From Siphonodentalium dalli (Eukaryota; Mollusca; Scaphopoda; Gadilida; Siphonodentaliidae), in NCBI GenBank assembly GCA_032622095.1, contig CP136063.1, positions 181,331,956 through 181,395,955 on the forward strand: a stretch of 64,000 nt of DNA, given 5' to 3'. The notes under the pieces were generated by a model. It saw nothing but the letters and a program-made list of their open reading frames with translations, was not told where the DNA came from and made no database searches. Positions within the stretch are counted from its first letter, which is position 1. Each line of letters opens with the position of its first letter. The translations under genes were made by a program, and so were the position numbers. Below, piece after piece: positions 11,501-26,500 of this stretch.

Positions 11501-14500
11501 ATCACCCCAGAGTGGTGCTCCACATAACATTAAAATTTTAAATTCTAACTATTCAGATCTCTTCATGGCTTCATAAGCTAAATTTTTAGTTTCTATTGTT
11601 AATGCTCATGCACAAAAACTCTATTCTTGACCTAATAGTAAATTTAGATATTAATAGATAGTTAATGGCATATGTATGCAGCAATTGAACAAGAATGATT
11701 AACTATATACATAATTTTTAAAGATGGATTATCTCTTCTTCAATACGTTTTATATAGTTTCCGGGATATAAAATAATAAATATGAATCGAAGACACCTGT
11801 CCGGAAACGCTTTTATCAATTAATATTGTTTTTATACGGATATTTTCTTATATAATGCGATATTCAATTGAGACATTTATTCATTAATATTTTTAGAAAA
11901 GATAGATAGAGATAGAGTTCTCCCACATGCTATACTCCAAAACTTTTCTGCGAGCCTTACAATGTCCCAAATCGAATGTGTGTATTATACCAGAAAATTT
12001 GAAATAAAATCAATATTAATTGATAGATGGGTTTCCAGACAGGGGTCTTCGATTCTTATTTATTATTTGATATCCAGAAAACTATGTAAAACTTTTTATA
12101 GGAACTCATTAGGAAGAGATACCACTATCCTGAAAGTCATTGAATTGAAACGGGGTGATACCCCATTAATTACCACGGTATTACCAATAGTATACGGCCT
12201 CCACAGCGGTATCGAGATGGTCACTGCGGGGGAGTACAGTAATGTGTGGTTATGATACTACTGTCTATTTGCGGGTCATCACACCAAAAGTTGAAGAATA
12301 TAATATGTCCATGAAGATCTTGTTAAGTTCCATAGATATACCGGTAAGGAGAATCACTGCTTTTTATTTTCATGCCTGCGAACCGTGACCACATGCATCG
12401 TGGTGTAAATGCGGTACACGCAGTGTTGAAGCGGTAAACTTACCGCAGTTTTGGAGGCTACCGTGGTATAATACTGAGAGCTTTCCGATGAATGGCAACA
12501 AGCCATATTTCTGACTAAATCCTGAAAAATTACCCGTAATTCTGCTGTGGTTAAGGAGTCGATTATTTAGGGCATTACTGTAGTATAGAAAGGGTTAACC
12601 CTTTCATGACTGGCATATAGTATAGCTGTAGACCATCATTAACTCACAGCATCTCTCACTCTATTCAGGGAAGTACAGAAGAAGTGATATTCAGACAAAC
12701 ACAGGCACCTAGTGACATGAGAAGATACACACAACCAGGGGATTTCCAAATCAACCACTTTGCTGGTAAGAATTGTTATACCGGTACTTTTGTTTATTAA
12801 TCATTGTTAGGGGTTGGGGGAATGGGACCCCTGTAGCTGCTGGGGGAAAATTTCAGTCCATGCAACCAACAAGACCATAATGAGTAAATGTTTTTATTTT
12901 TAACAAACCAAAAGGTTAACCCTTTCTTTACTAAACACTCATTGACAATAAGTTCCCTTAGGAAATGTTCAGATAATAAATTCATTTGTTGAACTTATTA
13001 TCTGATCTTTTACCAACAATGAATAAGACTTCTTCTGCACTTGTTTTATCTTTTCTTCTGTCTATTGTCTGCTTTTATTACCTGAACATCCCTCCAAATG
13101 ATTTATAAACCATTCCAATGTATACTTTTATTATTTAATTACAGTATAGATAGGGTTAATATTGTTATACATTAATGACCAAAGTAATTGACCCCTTAAC
13201 CACAGCAGAATTATGGGTAATTTTTCAGGATTTAGTCGGAAATATGGCTTGTTGCCATTCATTGGAAAGCTCTCACCCATAATTCTGCTGTGGTTAAGGG
13301 GTCAATTACTTTGGGCATTTACTGTATGTTTGGATTTTGAAGTTGGAGATTGTAATTTCACACTATCATATTGTAATTATATCAGTCTTGAAGTACGGCA
13401 GGTGAATAGCTTTCAAAGTTGTGATTTTGAAGGCCTTTTTCCTCAGAAGTGGAGTGATATGTTCATTGAGTGAAAGCAGGTACCCTTCTGATTTAAAAAA
13501 AGAAATTAAAAAAAAAAAAATTCCGGACCCCTGTGCTATGGAAATGAGCGGTGTCCATCTTTCTATCAGTTTGAAACATCTGTTGTGTGGATGATAACTT
13601 AATTAATATTAGACATAATTTTATGAATTTGTAGTGCATGAATGGTTTGCATAAAGTCCCAGTCAAGTTCGAATATGGATATGATGAGTTCACTTCAGAC
13701 AGAGTTATGTCCCTTTTTGACTCTGCTGATTATTTTGGTGTCAGAATGATAACTGCTGTTATATTTAAACATTTTGATCACCCGTGTGAGCTAGACAGAG
13801 CTGATATATAAAAACTGGGTTCTTTCCACCTGGATGAAAAAGATAGTGTGGTTTTAACTCTTTCATGACCGTAGATGGCCATGTAGTTTCTGGACCAAAA
13901 CTAAAAATAAATGGCTGTTCTGTAAATTGTACCAAGTAAATGTCACCTACTGGTAAAATTTGGGATTGTAATTTCTTTGTTTGCTTAATCACTATCCAGC
14001 TTGATAAGAAGACTATTTTCCCATTAACTTTGCTTAGAACATCGCTGATTGATTGATTGATTGATTGGGGTTTAATGTCACTTTCAGCAACTAAGGCCAT
14101 ATCACTGCTGGAGGGCGAAACAGCTTGGAGTTGTAATCCTAACCGATTGAGCCACTGAGACCCCTAGAACATCACTGTGCAAAGATAATAATGATATACT
14201 TTGCAGAAAAACTCAGTCCAGAGAGGGCGTTTACAGGCAAAAACTGTTAGGAGCTAAATAGTATTAGTAACGTTTTTCATTATTTCCAAGATGGAAATTT
14301 CTTGAAAGAATGTTGTTTAGAAGAACCCATAATTGAATTTCTTTTACAATATCTATTGCAGAGAAAGTTCCAATCCACTATAGAACAGGTCATGGTGCTA
14401 AGAAGCAGGTAGTACCAGCATCTGCGTGTGCGCATGATTTATCTACTCCTGAAGTGCCTGACGGAGGGGATGAAGGTCGCAACTCAAGGTCATCAAGTAT

Positions 14501-17500
14501 ATCAAGTGCTTCTAAGATGCCAAAGACAACTTCATTACCAGGTATGTGTTCAAGCCTTGAAATAGTGCGTCTGTCATTTCAGAATGAGGTCCCCAGAGGG
14601 TGACTTTAGTAACACTATATCACACGGTGGGCTATCATCACCAAATTCACCCTATGGGAACCTCATTCTGCTGAGGCCTCAACTGCTATAGGAGACCTAG
14701 GATCAGATTGAGGTTCCCCAGTTGAAGTTAGTGATGTTCACCCATTAGTCACCTCGATTATGCATTTTATCTTCTGCAAATTAAAGGGATATAGAAACTG
14801 AACAGAAGGAAAAAAGTAACTAAAAACATTGTTAATTTTTGAGACTACAGATCTTCCCAGAAGATGAGGCCTAAGCAGAATGAGGTCCCCAGAGTGTGAA
14901 TTTAGTGAAGCTAGCCACTGTTCGGGATAACTTCACTAAATTTGCCTTCTGGGGACCTCATTCTGCAAATGACAGACACACTATTTCAAGGCTTGTATGT
15001 GCTCCTTCAATCAGCCACTCATTGATTGTGTAAATATCAAATGTAAATTGATTAATACCTGCAAAATGCAAATGACATACATGTATATGTAAATACCAAA
15101 GCTAAGGTTTATATATCGTGATTTTTCCATCAGGCGCAAAGCGTTTTTCCTCTTTATGTCATTAGGAGTTATTTCAGGGTTTCCACTAGATGGGCACAGC
15201 AGACTAGCATCACCAAATTCACCCGCTGGGGACCTCATTCTGCTTAGGCCTCAACTGCTATGGGAGACCTAGGATCAGATTGAAGTTCCCCAGTTGAAGT
15301 TGGTGATTTTCACCCATTAGTCACCTCAATTATGCTTTTTATCTTCTGCAAATTGGGGGATATAGAAACTGAAGAGAATGGAAAAGGTAACTAGAAATAA
15401 TGTTTATTTGAGACTCTAGATATCTCCCAGAAGATGAGGCCTAAGCAGAATGAGGTCCCCAGCTCGGTGAATTTAGTGATGCTAGCCTGTTGTGCGGGAT
15501 AGCATCAATAATTCACCCTCTGGTGACCTTATTCAGCAAATAACAGACACAAATCCTTGATGTCATATTCCGATAGGTTCAAGTTACTAGGTTTTGATGT
15601 TTTCACAGTTTTGGACGAGGAACCAGTCTATTCAACCAGACATCGAGTGCTAATAATCTGACAGAAGAGTCATAAAAAAATAATGGCAGATGACAGCATT
15701 GTTCATTAACTAAGCATTTGAATCAACTTTGAGATGAAAATCTATTAAAATATTAAAATGTACTTTTACTTCCGTGAAGTATTGTTGCAATTGTGCCAAT
15801 ATACTGCCATTCTAATTGAATAATTTTCATCATCAAGTAACTTTATTTACATCATATCATGATAGCTGATGTTTGATGCTCTCAATATAAGTGGAGAGAT
15901 TGATCAGAGTTGCCATGCTATTGTTTTTTTCCTCCAGGTGATCGAGTGATATTTGCAGAGAGTCCATCAGCTCCAGGTATTCCTGTCGTATACCGAACAA
16001 TGGATGAGAAATCAACCAATCCAGACAGACTCAATCTCGACAGGTACTAGTCTATCTCAATTTTAGTATGCAATGTTTCTACCATATCATTTTTTGAATA
16101 CAGATCATCAAGTTAGCAGTAGTTAGTTACAATTAGTCTAGCTTCAATATATGGCAAAGATGTGCAATATATAACACTTGTTTAAAAATGTATTGGAAAT
16201 ACAGAATACAAATATATGGGGAAATATCACTTGAAAAATTAAGATACCATTTATATTTAAAAACCAAGAATGGCATCATTTAGATAATGCCAATGTTTTG
16301 TTAAGAGTGGAAGCCATTGGTGCATGCCTGACCAGAGTTGTTTACTTTGAAAATCAGAAATAGGGAGATTCACTTTCATAAATTGGGAGATTTTGACCAA
16401 AATAGGGAGATTTTATCTTTGATGGTAAATTACTAAAACATGACTTATAGAAAGGAATTAATGGGCTACTATGAATAAAGAATAAGTTATTATCATTTGG
16501 TATTTGATTTTATATATAAACTTAAAAGACAATAACAATATATTACAACATTACCAAAATAAATTAACAGCCTGACACTGAATAGCCTTCATCGCTGTGT
16601 CAAATAAAGCTCAACCAGCCCTGAGCCTGGATTGACAGTCCTTTGACTCCTATCCTTCCAAATAACTTCATCATCCCACTGTGTAATACACATGGGGGAC
16701 ACGTTTTTATACCTCATTATATCGTACCAAAATCACACATAAAATGGAAGGATATAATTAAGGATAGCGAAGCCCAATGAGAAATCTACAACATTCCTGT
16801 CTTCACCACTATACCGGACACAAAACATTGGTGGCTACAGTATAGAATAATCCACCAATCAATCAATCAAGCGATCAATGTAGTTGTTGTGGCACATCAA
16901 TTGAGAGTATATAACATAGTTTTGTAATATGCACACATGTAAGAAGCTTTCTATAGGATATTACTCAATGGGGAAGATCAAATGTCATTAGTTTCATAGC
17001 AACAATAAAGATCGTAATCCTCTGATCCCTGTCAATGGGTGATAACTCTATGATAACTTATTTTAGAACTGAAATAAGAACCTTTGGAAATTTATATACA
17101 CGTCAATACACGTTACCAGGAAGTAGGGGGGGGGGGGGGCAACATCAAATCCTGTCACTAGGTGTTCAGCAGCGTTAATTATTAAGTACTCGAGTGTTAT
17201 ATTAGACATTGATTTTATTATGCGCTTGCCTATAAAACAGTGGAAAATTACTGAAACGTAAATCGTTGTATGTATCTCTTAGAAGCCTCAGTGAAATACG
17301 ATTTTGTTATTTCATTGTAGCTTTCTGTTATTTCACTGACGTCATGACATCATCACTTGAAAGTGGTTCGCTATCTATCAGCTGATCGGTGTCAGAAATT
17401 TGGGTCAACCAAGTGTTGCTTTCTGTGTGTTGTTCAATTTTTGTGCTATTAAAAGTGAAAATACTGCATAATTTAGTAATTTTAAGCATTATTAAGGTGC

Positions 17501-20500
17501 ATATAATAAAAAGATTACCTAAATTTTTTGTTTGATTACCTGAAACTTCTCATGAGTGTCTGGAAAGAAATATTGAATTTTCGGTATTCAACCAAAAACT
17601 GTAGTATTCTGTATGTATTTTTATGGGTTACAGGAGGTCTGTGACTCTAATTGTATCTTTGAGGTTGGCTTGATCATTCTTCCTCTTCAGGAGGAAGCTT
17701 GCAGTATGCCCGATATTGGAAGGCGAGGAACAGTTACGCCTTCTCAATTATCAACACAACATTATCACGAAGATTCAACACCTCAGCAATATGAAACGAC
17801 TGATATTCCTCGATCTCTACGATAATCAGATAGAAGAAATATCTGGCCTCAACTCGCTCAAGTCATTACGTGTGCTTATGTTAGGCAAAAATAGAATAAA
17901 CAAAATAGAGAACCTTGATGTACTAATCAAGCTAGATGTCTTAGATCTCCATGGAAACCAGGTGAGCTTACTCCAGTAATTTTACCCCAACGTTTCGAAG
18001 AAAAAAATGGGGTATACTGGATTGACTTTGTCCATCTGTCTGTTCGTCCATCCATCTGTCCGAACATATATCTCAGCCATGGTCTATTGGATCTGATTAC
18101 TATTTAGTCTGGATCTTCTTTTTTGACTACATTGGAAGTTCAGTTGAAAATTCATTTGAAAGCATTTCTCAATTGGAAACCATTAGGGTAATTGATGTTT
18201 CAGGGAATAACCTTCTTGTGGTAATGGATATTCACTGCGATACCTGTCAAATTTACTATAACTTAGAAATATGGACCAATAGACCCTCAGATTCATTGAG
18301 AAAGTTACACCGTAATTTGTCTTGTTGAGGCCTGAGCAGAATGAGGTTTCCAGATGGTGAATTTGGTGACATTTGCCCGCTGTGCAGGATAGCGTCACTA
18401 AATTCACCCTCTGGGGACCTCATTCTGCAAATGAAAGATATTTTCAGGCTTGACCTTGTCAGGGGTATTTTATTATAGATCGAGCCCAATATTTATTTTG
18501 TTTTCTTTTTCCAGATCAGTATTATAGAGAATTTAAATCACCTATGTGAATTACGGGTTCTCAATTTAGCTGGAAATAGGATAATGCATGTGGATAACTT
18601 ATCAGGAATGGACTCGCTAGCAGAGCTCAATCTCAGACGTAACAACATTATAACAGTGGTAAGTGGACAAACATCCGCTGCAGTTAACCCCTCCATGACT
18701 GGAGCTTCCTGAAATTGTGCGAAAACCCTGTGCCAACGCATTCTCTTATATATGCAAGTCTCCCATATGGAGCCTTGCATATATAAGAGAATGCATTGGC
18801 CTAACAATATTTACATTGACCTTGTAAGCCATGCATTCTCTTATATATGTGAGGCTCCCTATGGGAGACTTGCATATATAAGAGAATGCACTGGCACAGG
18901 ATTTTTAATGTTGCACCAGCATAGCTCCCATTATGAAAGGGTTAAAATATTATTTTTCCAAACTTTCTATATTATCTCTGGTAATTAAAATATAGATTCT
19001 GAGTCAAGGACTTACAGGTATGGTAATGAAATATCTATTAACCCTTTCATGATGGAGCTGCGCTGGTGCAGCATTAAAGATTTTGTGGCAGTGCATTCTC
19101 TTATATATGTGAGTCTCCCATAGGGAGCCTCGCATATATAAGAGAATGCACTGGCTTAAAAGGTCAATGTAAATATTGTTATTATTGGAGGGGTTAAAGG
19201 GACCCAGGGCACTCGCAGGGGGTTAGTGTGGAAAAATATGAAAGTCTGTAAAAACATTACCACTAAGAAGAACATGGAAAATAGATAAATTTTGTTCTAA
19301 TAGCCATTATTGATAGTTCTTCAATAACAAAATTTCATGTGTTTAAACCATTGTTATGTATCCAAAACAGTTACAGTGATTTGTCAAATAATGTAGTCAG
19401 TAAAGTTTTGATTATACCCCCCATACCCCCCCTAACAAAGTTGTGGGGGGGGTTTTCTCAGTCATCACAGACATCAACCACCATGGGAACCTGTGCACCT
19501 GCGATTATGATGTTTGTCTGACCTTTTTTGGTGGAGTTATCCCCCTTTTTCGACAGAAATTATTCGCAACATGTATAATTTTGTCTGAGCTTTTATTCTT
19601 ACATTTTTAGGTCAATTTTTTTTAACTTGGCACAGATATTTAGTACCATGGGAACCTGTGCACCTGTGATTATGATGTCTGTCTGACTTTTTTAGTGTAG
19701 TTATTCCCCTTTTTCGACTTAGAACATTTTCACAACATGCATAATTTTGTCCGAGCTATTATTCCTACATTTTTTGGTCGATAGGTTTATGATTAGGTTA
19801 GGGTTATGCACCTGCAATGGGAATCTGTTATTTTATTGTGTTAACATCTTAGTGTATAAAAACACGGGGTATCCTTAGTCCCATTGGGACAATCACACCT
19901 CTAGTTATACCCCCCGTAACGAAGTTAGGGGGGGTATACTGGAATCAGCTTGTCCGACCATCGTCCGTCCGTCCGTGGACACAAATTTGTCCGGAGTTTT
20001 TCTCAGTCGTTTTTTTTATCAATTTCCGTGAAACTTGGCACAGACATCAACCACCATGGGAACCTGTGCACCTGCGATTATGACGTCTGTCGGACTTTTT
20101 TTGGTGGAGTTAGGCCAAAAAAAAAAGTTTTTGGATTCTCAGGGATAGCCGCATCGGGGAAAAAAGGCCCGCGTTGACCCATTTTATTACGATTTTGACC
20201 GATGCTGTCAAATGATAACACGAAAATAGGAAACTAGAAAACGGAAATTAGATATGTTTCAAACATCGAATATGATAGACATACAATGGTGTATGTGTTG
20301 GTATTCAAAAACAGACACTAGACAACGATAACTACCAGGTATATTGTCACCACAAGCTGCCCAAACCCCAAGTTTATTAAGTCATATGGTTGGTTGGTTG
20401 GTATAAATGGACGTTGCTAAACGATCACCTCTGCGTACGAAATTATGGACGCAAAATGCACCGGAACGGCGGAATGTAATGTTCAAATATTTCGGCAAGG

Positions 20501-23500
20501 TAGATAACCCACTATTCGTAAACAATTCTGAGATTTCCAATTTTGGGAATGCAAACAGGAAAGTAATATGGTGCGTATTGGCGATGTGTATGCTGGTTTA
20601 ATATAATAGTATTTGAAGTTTTTATGGCTAGCATGTATAGTTACTATAGTTTAGATGGATAAATAGTAAAGTATATAGATAGATATAAATAGATATATAC
20701 TATAAAAAGGTACATACATTTAACAAATATATCAACAACAGTAAATTGAAATATTCATTGTACATATATATCATTCTGGTAAATCCCTATATGATGTACG
20801 GAGAGTACAATGTCATATATTTATGTAATTCTTTATTCCAGATTTGATGTACGGGTAGTACAATGTGATAATTGGCCAATTTTTATAGTGGAATACATTA
20901 GTTTATATCAAAACAATGTTCTCCTTACATTTTCTTAACCTGGGAAGGCATAATAACCCATGCTAACTATGGGCATTATCCCCATAACAAAAAATAAAAA
21001 ATAAAAATAAAACCCTCGCTCCCTCATCGATTCTCAAAAAAAATTGCCTGATAATAAAAAAAACTTTTTTTTTTGGCCTTATCCCCCCTTTTTCGACTTA
21101 GAAAATTTTCGCAACATTTATAATTTTGTCCCAGCTTTTATTCCTACATTTTTAGGTCAATTTTTTTTTAACTTGGCATAGATATTTAGTACCATGGGAA
21201 CCTGTGCACCTGCGATTATGACATCTGTCTGACATTTTTTGGTGGAGTTATCCCCCTTTTTCGACTTAGAAATTTGTTTGCAACATTTATAATTTTGTCC
21301 GAGCTTTTATTCCTACATTTTTAGGTCAATGTTTTTTAATCTTGGCACTGATATTTAGTACATGGGAACCTGTGCACCTGGGCTTATGATGTCTGTCTGA
21401 CTTTTTTGTGTGGAGTTATTCCCCTTTTTCCACTTAGAACATTTTCGCAACATGCATAATTTTGTCCGACCTTTTATTCCTACATTTTTCGGTCAATAGG
21501 TTTAAGATTAGGGTTAGGGTTGTGCACCTGCAATGGGAACTGTTATTTTATTATTTTAACTAAATGTTTACTGACATGTGAAACATCTTAGTATTTTAAA
21601 AACATGGGGTCGCACCTCTAGTTAAACTTTGGTATCTTATTGGACTAATTGGACATTGATCGTTAATGCTACTGTAACAGTATTGTTTACATAACAAAAG
21701 TTTTAATACCGGAATCTCGTTATTGGAGAGTTATTAATAAAGAAAATTAGAATAAAGTCGATCTATTTTTAAATGTACTTGTTGATGATAGATGTTTTAC
21801 ATACTTTTATAAAATTTATCCTATTTCACATGAATCAACTTTAAAGGCATTGGGTACCTTTAAATAGACATAAAATTTAAACACTTCAGTGTAGTAATAT
21901 TTGCAGGTCTAAGGAATGCTAATAATTATGCATAAAAAAATAAAAACCTCATGAAAAAGTTTGTCAATATTTGGAGAATTTGCTAACCCGAAGCTTGTGT
22001 TTTTTTCTTCATAACTGGGACAGAGGTGTGATTTCTATAGCTGGGACAGATGTGTCATTTCAATAACTGGGACAGACATGTCATTTCTATAACTGGGACA
22101 GAGTTGTCATTTCTATAACTGGGACATAGGTGTCATTTCTATAACTGGGACAGATGTGTCATTTCTATAACCTGGACAGAGGTGTCATTTCTATAACTGG
22201 TTCAGATGTGTCATTTCTCTAACTGGGACAGAGGTGTAATTTCTATAACTGGGACAGAGGTATCATTTGACTGGGACGGACATTCTGACAGATTTGCAAT
22301 ATTAATGTTGCCCAAGCTGACAGTATTGACAATTATGAAGGGATTGTCAATTTTACACATGCTTTCTATCATATTTTTTTTAGAGATAGATAAGCCATTT
22401 GTGATGCTAAATTGAGTTTTATAAGCATTTTGCAGTTGTTTTCATTTTGCTGGTTAACCAAAGATTCAATTGCATTCCCAAAGCTTTCCATGATGTTTCC
22501 AGAAATTAAAATAATGAAACTGATTATATCCATTGTTAGATATCCAATAACATTTGGCGTGAAGGTATACTGGGTGAGTTAAATTTAATTTATTCTAGTG
22601 GTCAAATCAGATAACAGCTCATCTAGCATCGTAGCAAAATAGTTTCCATTGTGTCTGCTATTGAAAACAAATATGAAAGATGGTGGTCTGATATACATGT
22701 ATAAAGAAGGATACTATGAACACCTAGTTGGCCAAAAAAACATAATAACATATACTACAGATATTTGCTGACCAGTCCCCATTTTACTTGCAGATTGATG
22801 TTGATAGTTTGCCAAATTTACAAAGACTCTTCCTCAGTTTCAATGACATCACTAGGTAAGTGCTAAAACATTGTTGTAAATTGTCCATTATGAATGTTTG
22901 TGACATTTGATTATTTTGCTTGAGATGTTGAGCTTTGCAAATTAAAATGATAGTCAGCCAGAGTTTCCACTCAGCAACCATAGACTGGACCCATTCACAT
23001 TGCCTTACTCTATCCTCAACATTCCTACTGGCACGGAATGGCATGATCAGACTGTGCACTGAATCGTGTCAACTAAGAAAAGTATATTACAAGGTAACCC
23101 TTTGAAATCAAAGAGCCACAAACTACAATTTAATTTTGGTGCGCCATCATAGCTCCATTTATTGCAATGTACATACTCAGTGTCAAAATGTTGCGTCAAC
23201 ATCATTGAACACTTGATCGCCAAGTACTGAAATTTCTGCATTAGCCAGAATTAGCAACATAATAAATTGTTCTATATTTCGCAATAATAACGGACATTAT
23301 GAATTAGTTATAGTGAGAACTTGTACCAGTTGATATTAACCCTTCCATGACTGGAGCCTCCTGAAATTTTGCTAAAAATATGTGCCTATGTAATCTCTTT
23401 TATATGTGAGTCTCCCATAGGGAGCCTCACATATATAAGAGAATACATTGGCAAAACAATATTTACATTAACCTTGTAAGACATTGCATTCTCTTATGTA

Positions 23501-26500
23501 TGCGAGGCTCCCTATGGAAACAGGATCTGTAATGCTGCACCAGCGCAGATCCCATCATTAAAGGGTTAACAGCAGTCAATGCAACCATAACACACATCAT
23601 GAATAAACACGAAACATCCTCCTTTAAGTTTAAGTCAGAGAGACTATAACATTTTGTTTTCTCCCACCCCCTACACATTTTAGCACAGGCAGTCCATGTG
23701 AGATAGCTATGTGAGATTTTCCTATCTCACACCACACATGACTGCTGTCTCACCCCACTGGAACTATTTTAATGAGCCATCAACATATCCTGTGTAAACT
23801 GAAACAGTGGCGACCAAACAGTTACGCTTCATATTTCAAGTCAATAAATATGGATGAATTGATGGACGCTTATGAAAATGGAGATATACCTCCAACTGGT
23901 TAAACACTGATAACCTTCAACATGAGCCAACTTCCAAATGCATAAAGTGCACTATACACGACTATTTGTGTGAACATATTCGATCAAATGGAAGGCCTAA
24001 AGTGAAACGGGCATTACTTGTACATTTTCGTAACACAAAAACAATAGCCGTTTCACGAACGAAATAGTTCGTCATCCGAAAAGATTGACATCGTTGCATT
24101 ACATCGTCGAACTTGTCAAGCTACTATTTTTCTGTCACATAAACATGTTCCCTTTTCTAATGATACTGATCACAAGTCATGTCAATTTCACTCAAACGTA
24201 TTAACCCTGCGCTCGTGGGCAATGCACTTGGTTTTTACACTATATAATATACCTTTGGTATATACCGAAATCATCCATGATAATCATCAATATCTCATCA
24301 GATATTTCTGTTCCAGATGTACCGTTACGACCTACTTAAATGTGCCAAAGATTGGTATAATGCAAAGAATCAGAATGAGGCTCTTGTGTTTGGAGAAAAA
24401 TGATCCATCATGACCTGTGATGTGGGCATGGAAAAATCTCACCCTTGTGTCCGCCTCAAATATCTGGCCCCTCGGGTAAAATTTGTCCATCCCACATCCC
24501 AGGTCATGATGGATAATATTAGTCTTGCCTGGAACAGCAACATGCATGTACCCACAGTTCCCGCCAAAATGCTTACAGCCCCAAAACTCAATTAATATAT
24601 CTCATTTATACTTGTGCATTAACTCTGTCCCAACGAAGTCAGTTATTAGCAGTAATTCTTATCATTTTTTAACTTTATGTGCAGTAATTGCTCTACAGCC
24701 CTCCTCAACTTTTAGAGTTATGATTTATTTTATCTGAGTTATTACTGCCCTTAGTTTGTCTATTTTTTATGTTGTTTAACTTCATGTAAATTAATTTTGT
24801 TATGTGGAAACAAAATGTCCAGAGTTTGTGAATGTCAAATCCCCCACAGTATGGTGAATATTTAGTTATGTTTTATATGTTATGATAATTAATATGAACC
24901 ACAAACAAAATGTAAGAGTGTTTGTACTCAACAATTTGTCAGTCGGTGTCCAACCCATGCAGCGAAATTGGATGAGTTTGTCAATGTTTAAAACATAAAA
25001 TACACAATCAACTCAGATCAACTGGGATATTAAATCCAGTATATTTACACTTGAATACAGTTACAAATGTCTGCTTTATTATTTCAAAGTAAACCATATT
25101 CTATCACCGATTACAAGTTGGCATGAACACTTTCGCAGATTGCTGCTTCCAGCGGTCAAGTCGCTCTGTTTATATTTACTGGGTGTTTGCAATTGGGGAC
25201 TTAAAGAATAGTTTCTCAACTGTAATAATTGAATAACAGTGTAAACAAGAATATTCACCACAGTGTATGACATTAGCTCATTATATTAAAAGATTGTCAA
25301 TCGATGCGAGAAAATGAACGACGGCTACCAATTTCAGTGATAGGAATCGGAAAGAAGGGTCAATCTCAATCGAGACGGTGACATTTGGTTCTCGCTATCC
25401 ACAAACATATGTTGATTTTATCCAGTGAAATATATTGTAAGCTCAATCTTATGAAGAGAAATAATTTATTTTGTTCTTAAAATGTGTGAGAATCGATCAA
25501 AAGATCTGATTTACGGAAAAGTTCGTTCCAGAATTTAATGATTCCGCCATAATGCCCATTTGACATTACCATCAGTTGCCGACGTCACACATGCGCACAC
25601 TGTGTACAATATAATTCTTTAAAATTTCGAGGTGTGCCTTGGAAAATTCTATGCGGGGAGCCCGCCTTGAGATTTCCAGGCCTGTATAATTAGCAAATGG
25701 TTTCAACTCTTGTTTAGGCTACTTTGTTTTCTGTTATGACTTACTTTCGTGCCAAAGTGCACCATTTGATTGCACTCACAGATATGGGGTGAACCACATA
25801 AAAACACATTTTCTCTTCCAAACAATTTGGAAAATTCAATATACATGTACATGTACCTTTTTAAGGGCTTCTTTCTTCTTATTAGCTGAACATTACTTTG
25901 TAAAGTTTGAGCTATTGTTGCCGTCCGTCAACAATTTCCTTTCACTCGCCCTACAGACCGCATCCCTCATCCGATCATCACCAAACTTTGTATGGGTCTT
26001 CGTGGTGACCTCTAGATCGGAGCCATCCATTATTTCCAAAATTGTTAAAATACATGGCCGCCACAGCCATCATGGATTTTACTCTTAGATTTTTTCGAAA
26101 TTCGTTAAAAAACATGGCTGACAGGAGCCATCTTGGATTTCATATTTGAATCCATTGGCTCAGCCCGCATTTATTAGAGAATTGCAGGCATGTTTAGGAT
26201 CACCTCTAGATGGGAGCTGTCGAATTGAGCAACTTTCGATGAAAAGCATCGCGTCCGGCAGCCATCTTGCATTTACTCTTTGCATGACTAAATCCTTTGG
26301 CACACTCTACAAAATCCCTCATGCGATCATCACCAAACTTTATGTGGATCTTCATGGTGACTTCTAGATGGGAGCGATCAAATTTTTTTAATTCGTAGAA
26401 AAACATGGCTGCCAGCGGCCATTTTGGATTTTACTCTTTGCATGACTAAATCCTTTGGCACACCCTACAGGCCACATCCCTCATCCGATCGCCACCAAAC

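Noticed and set aside
17613-17825. 70-codon frame overlapping exon 6
   Set aside because: It is a different reading frame; the real frame is set by exon 5 phase and LRR homology.
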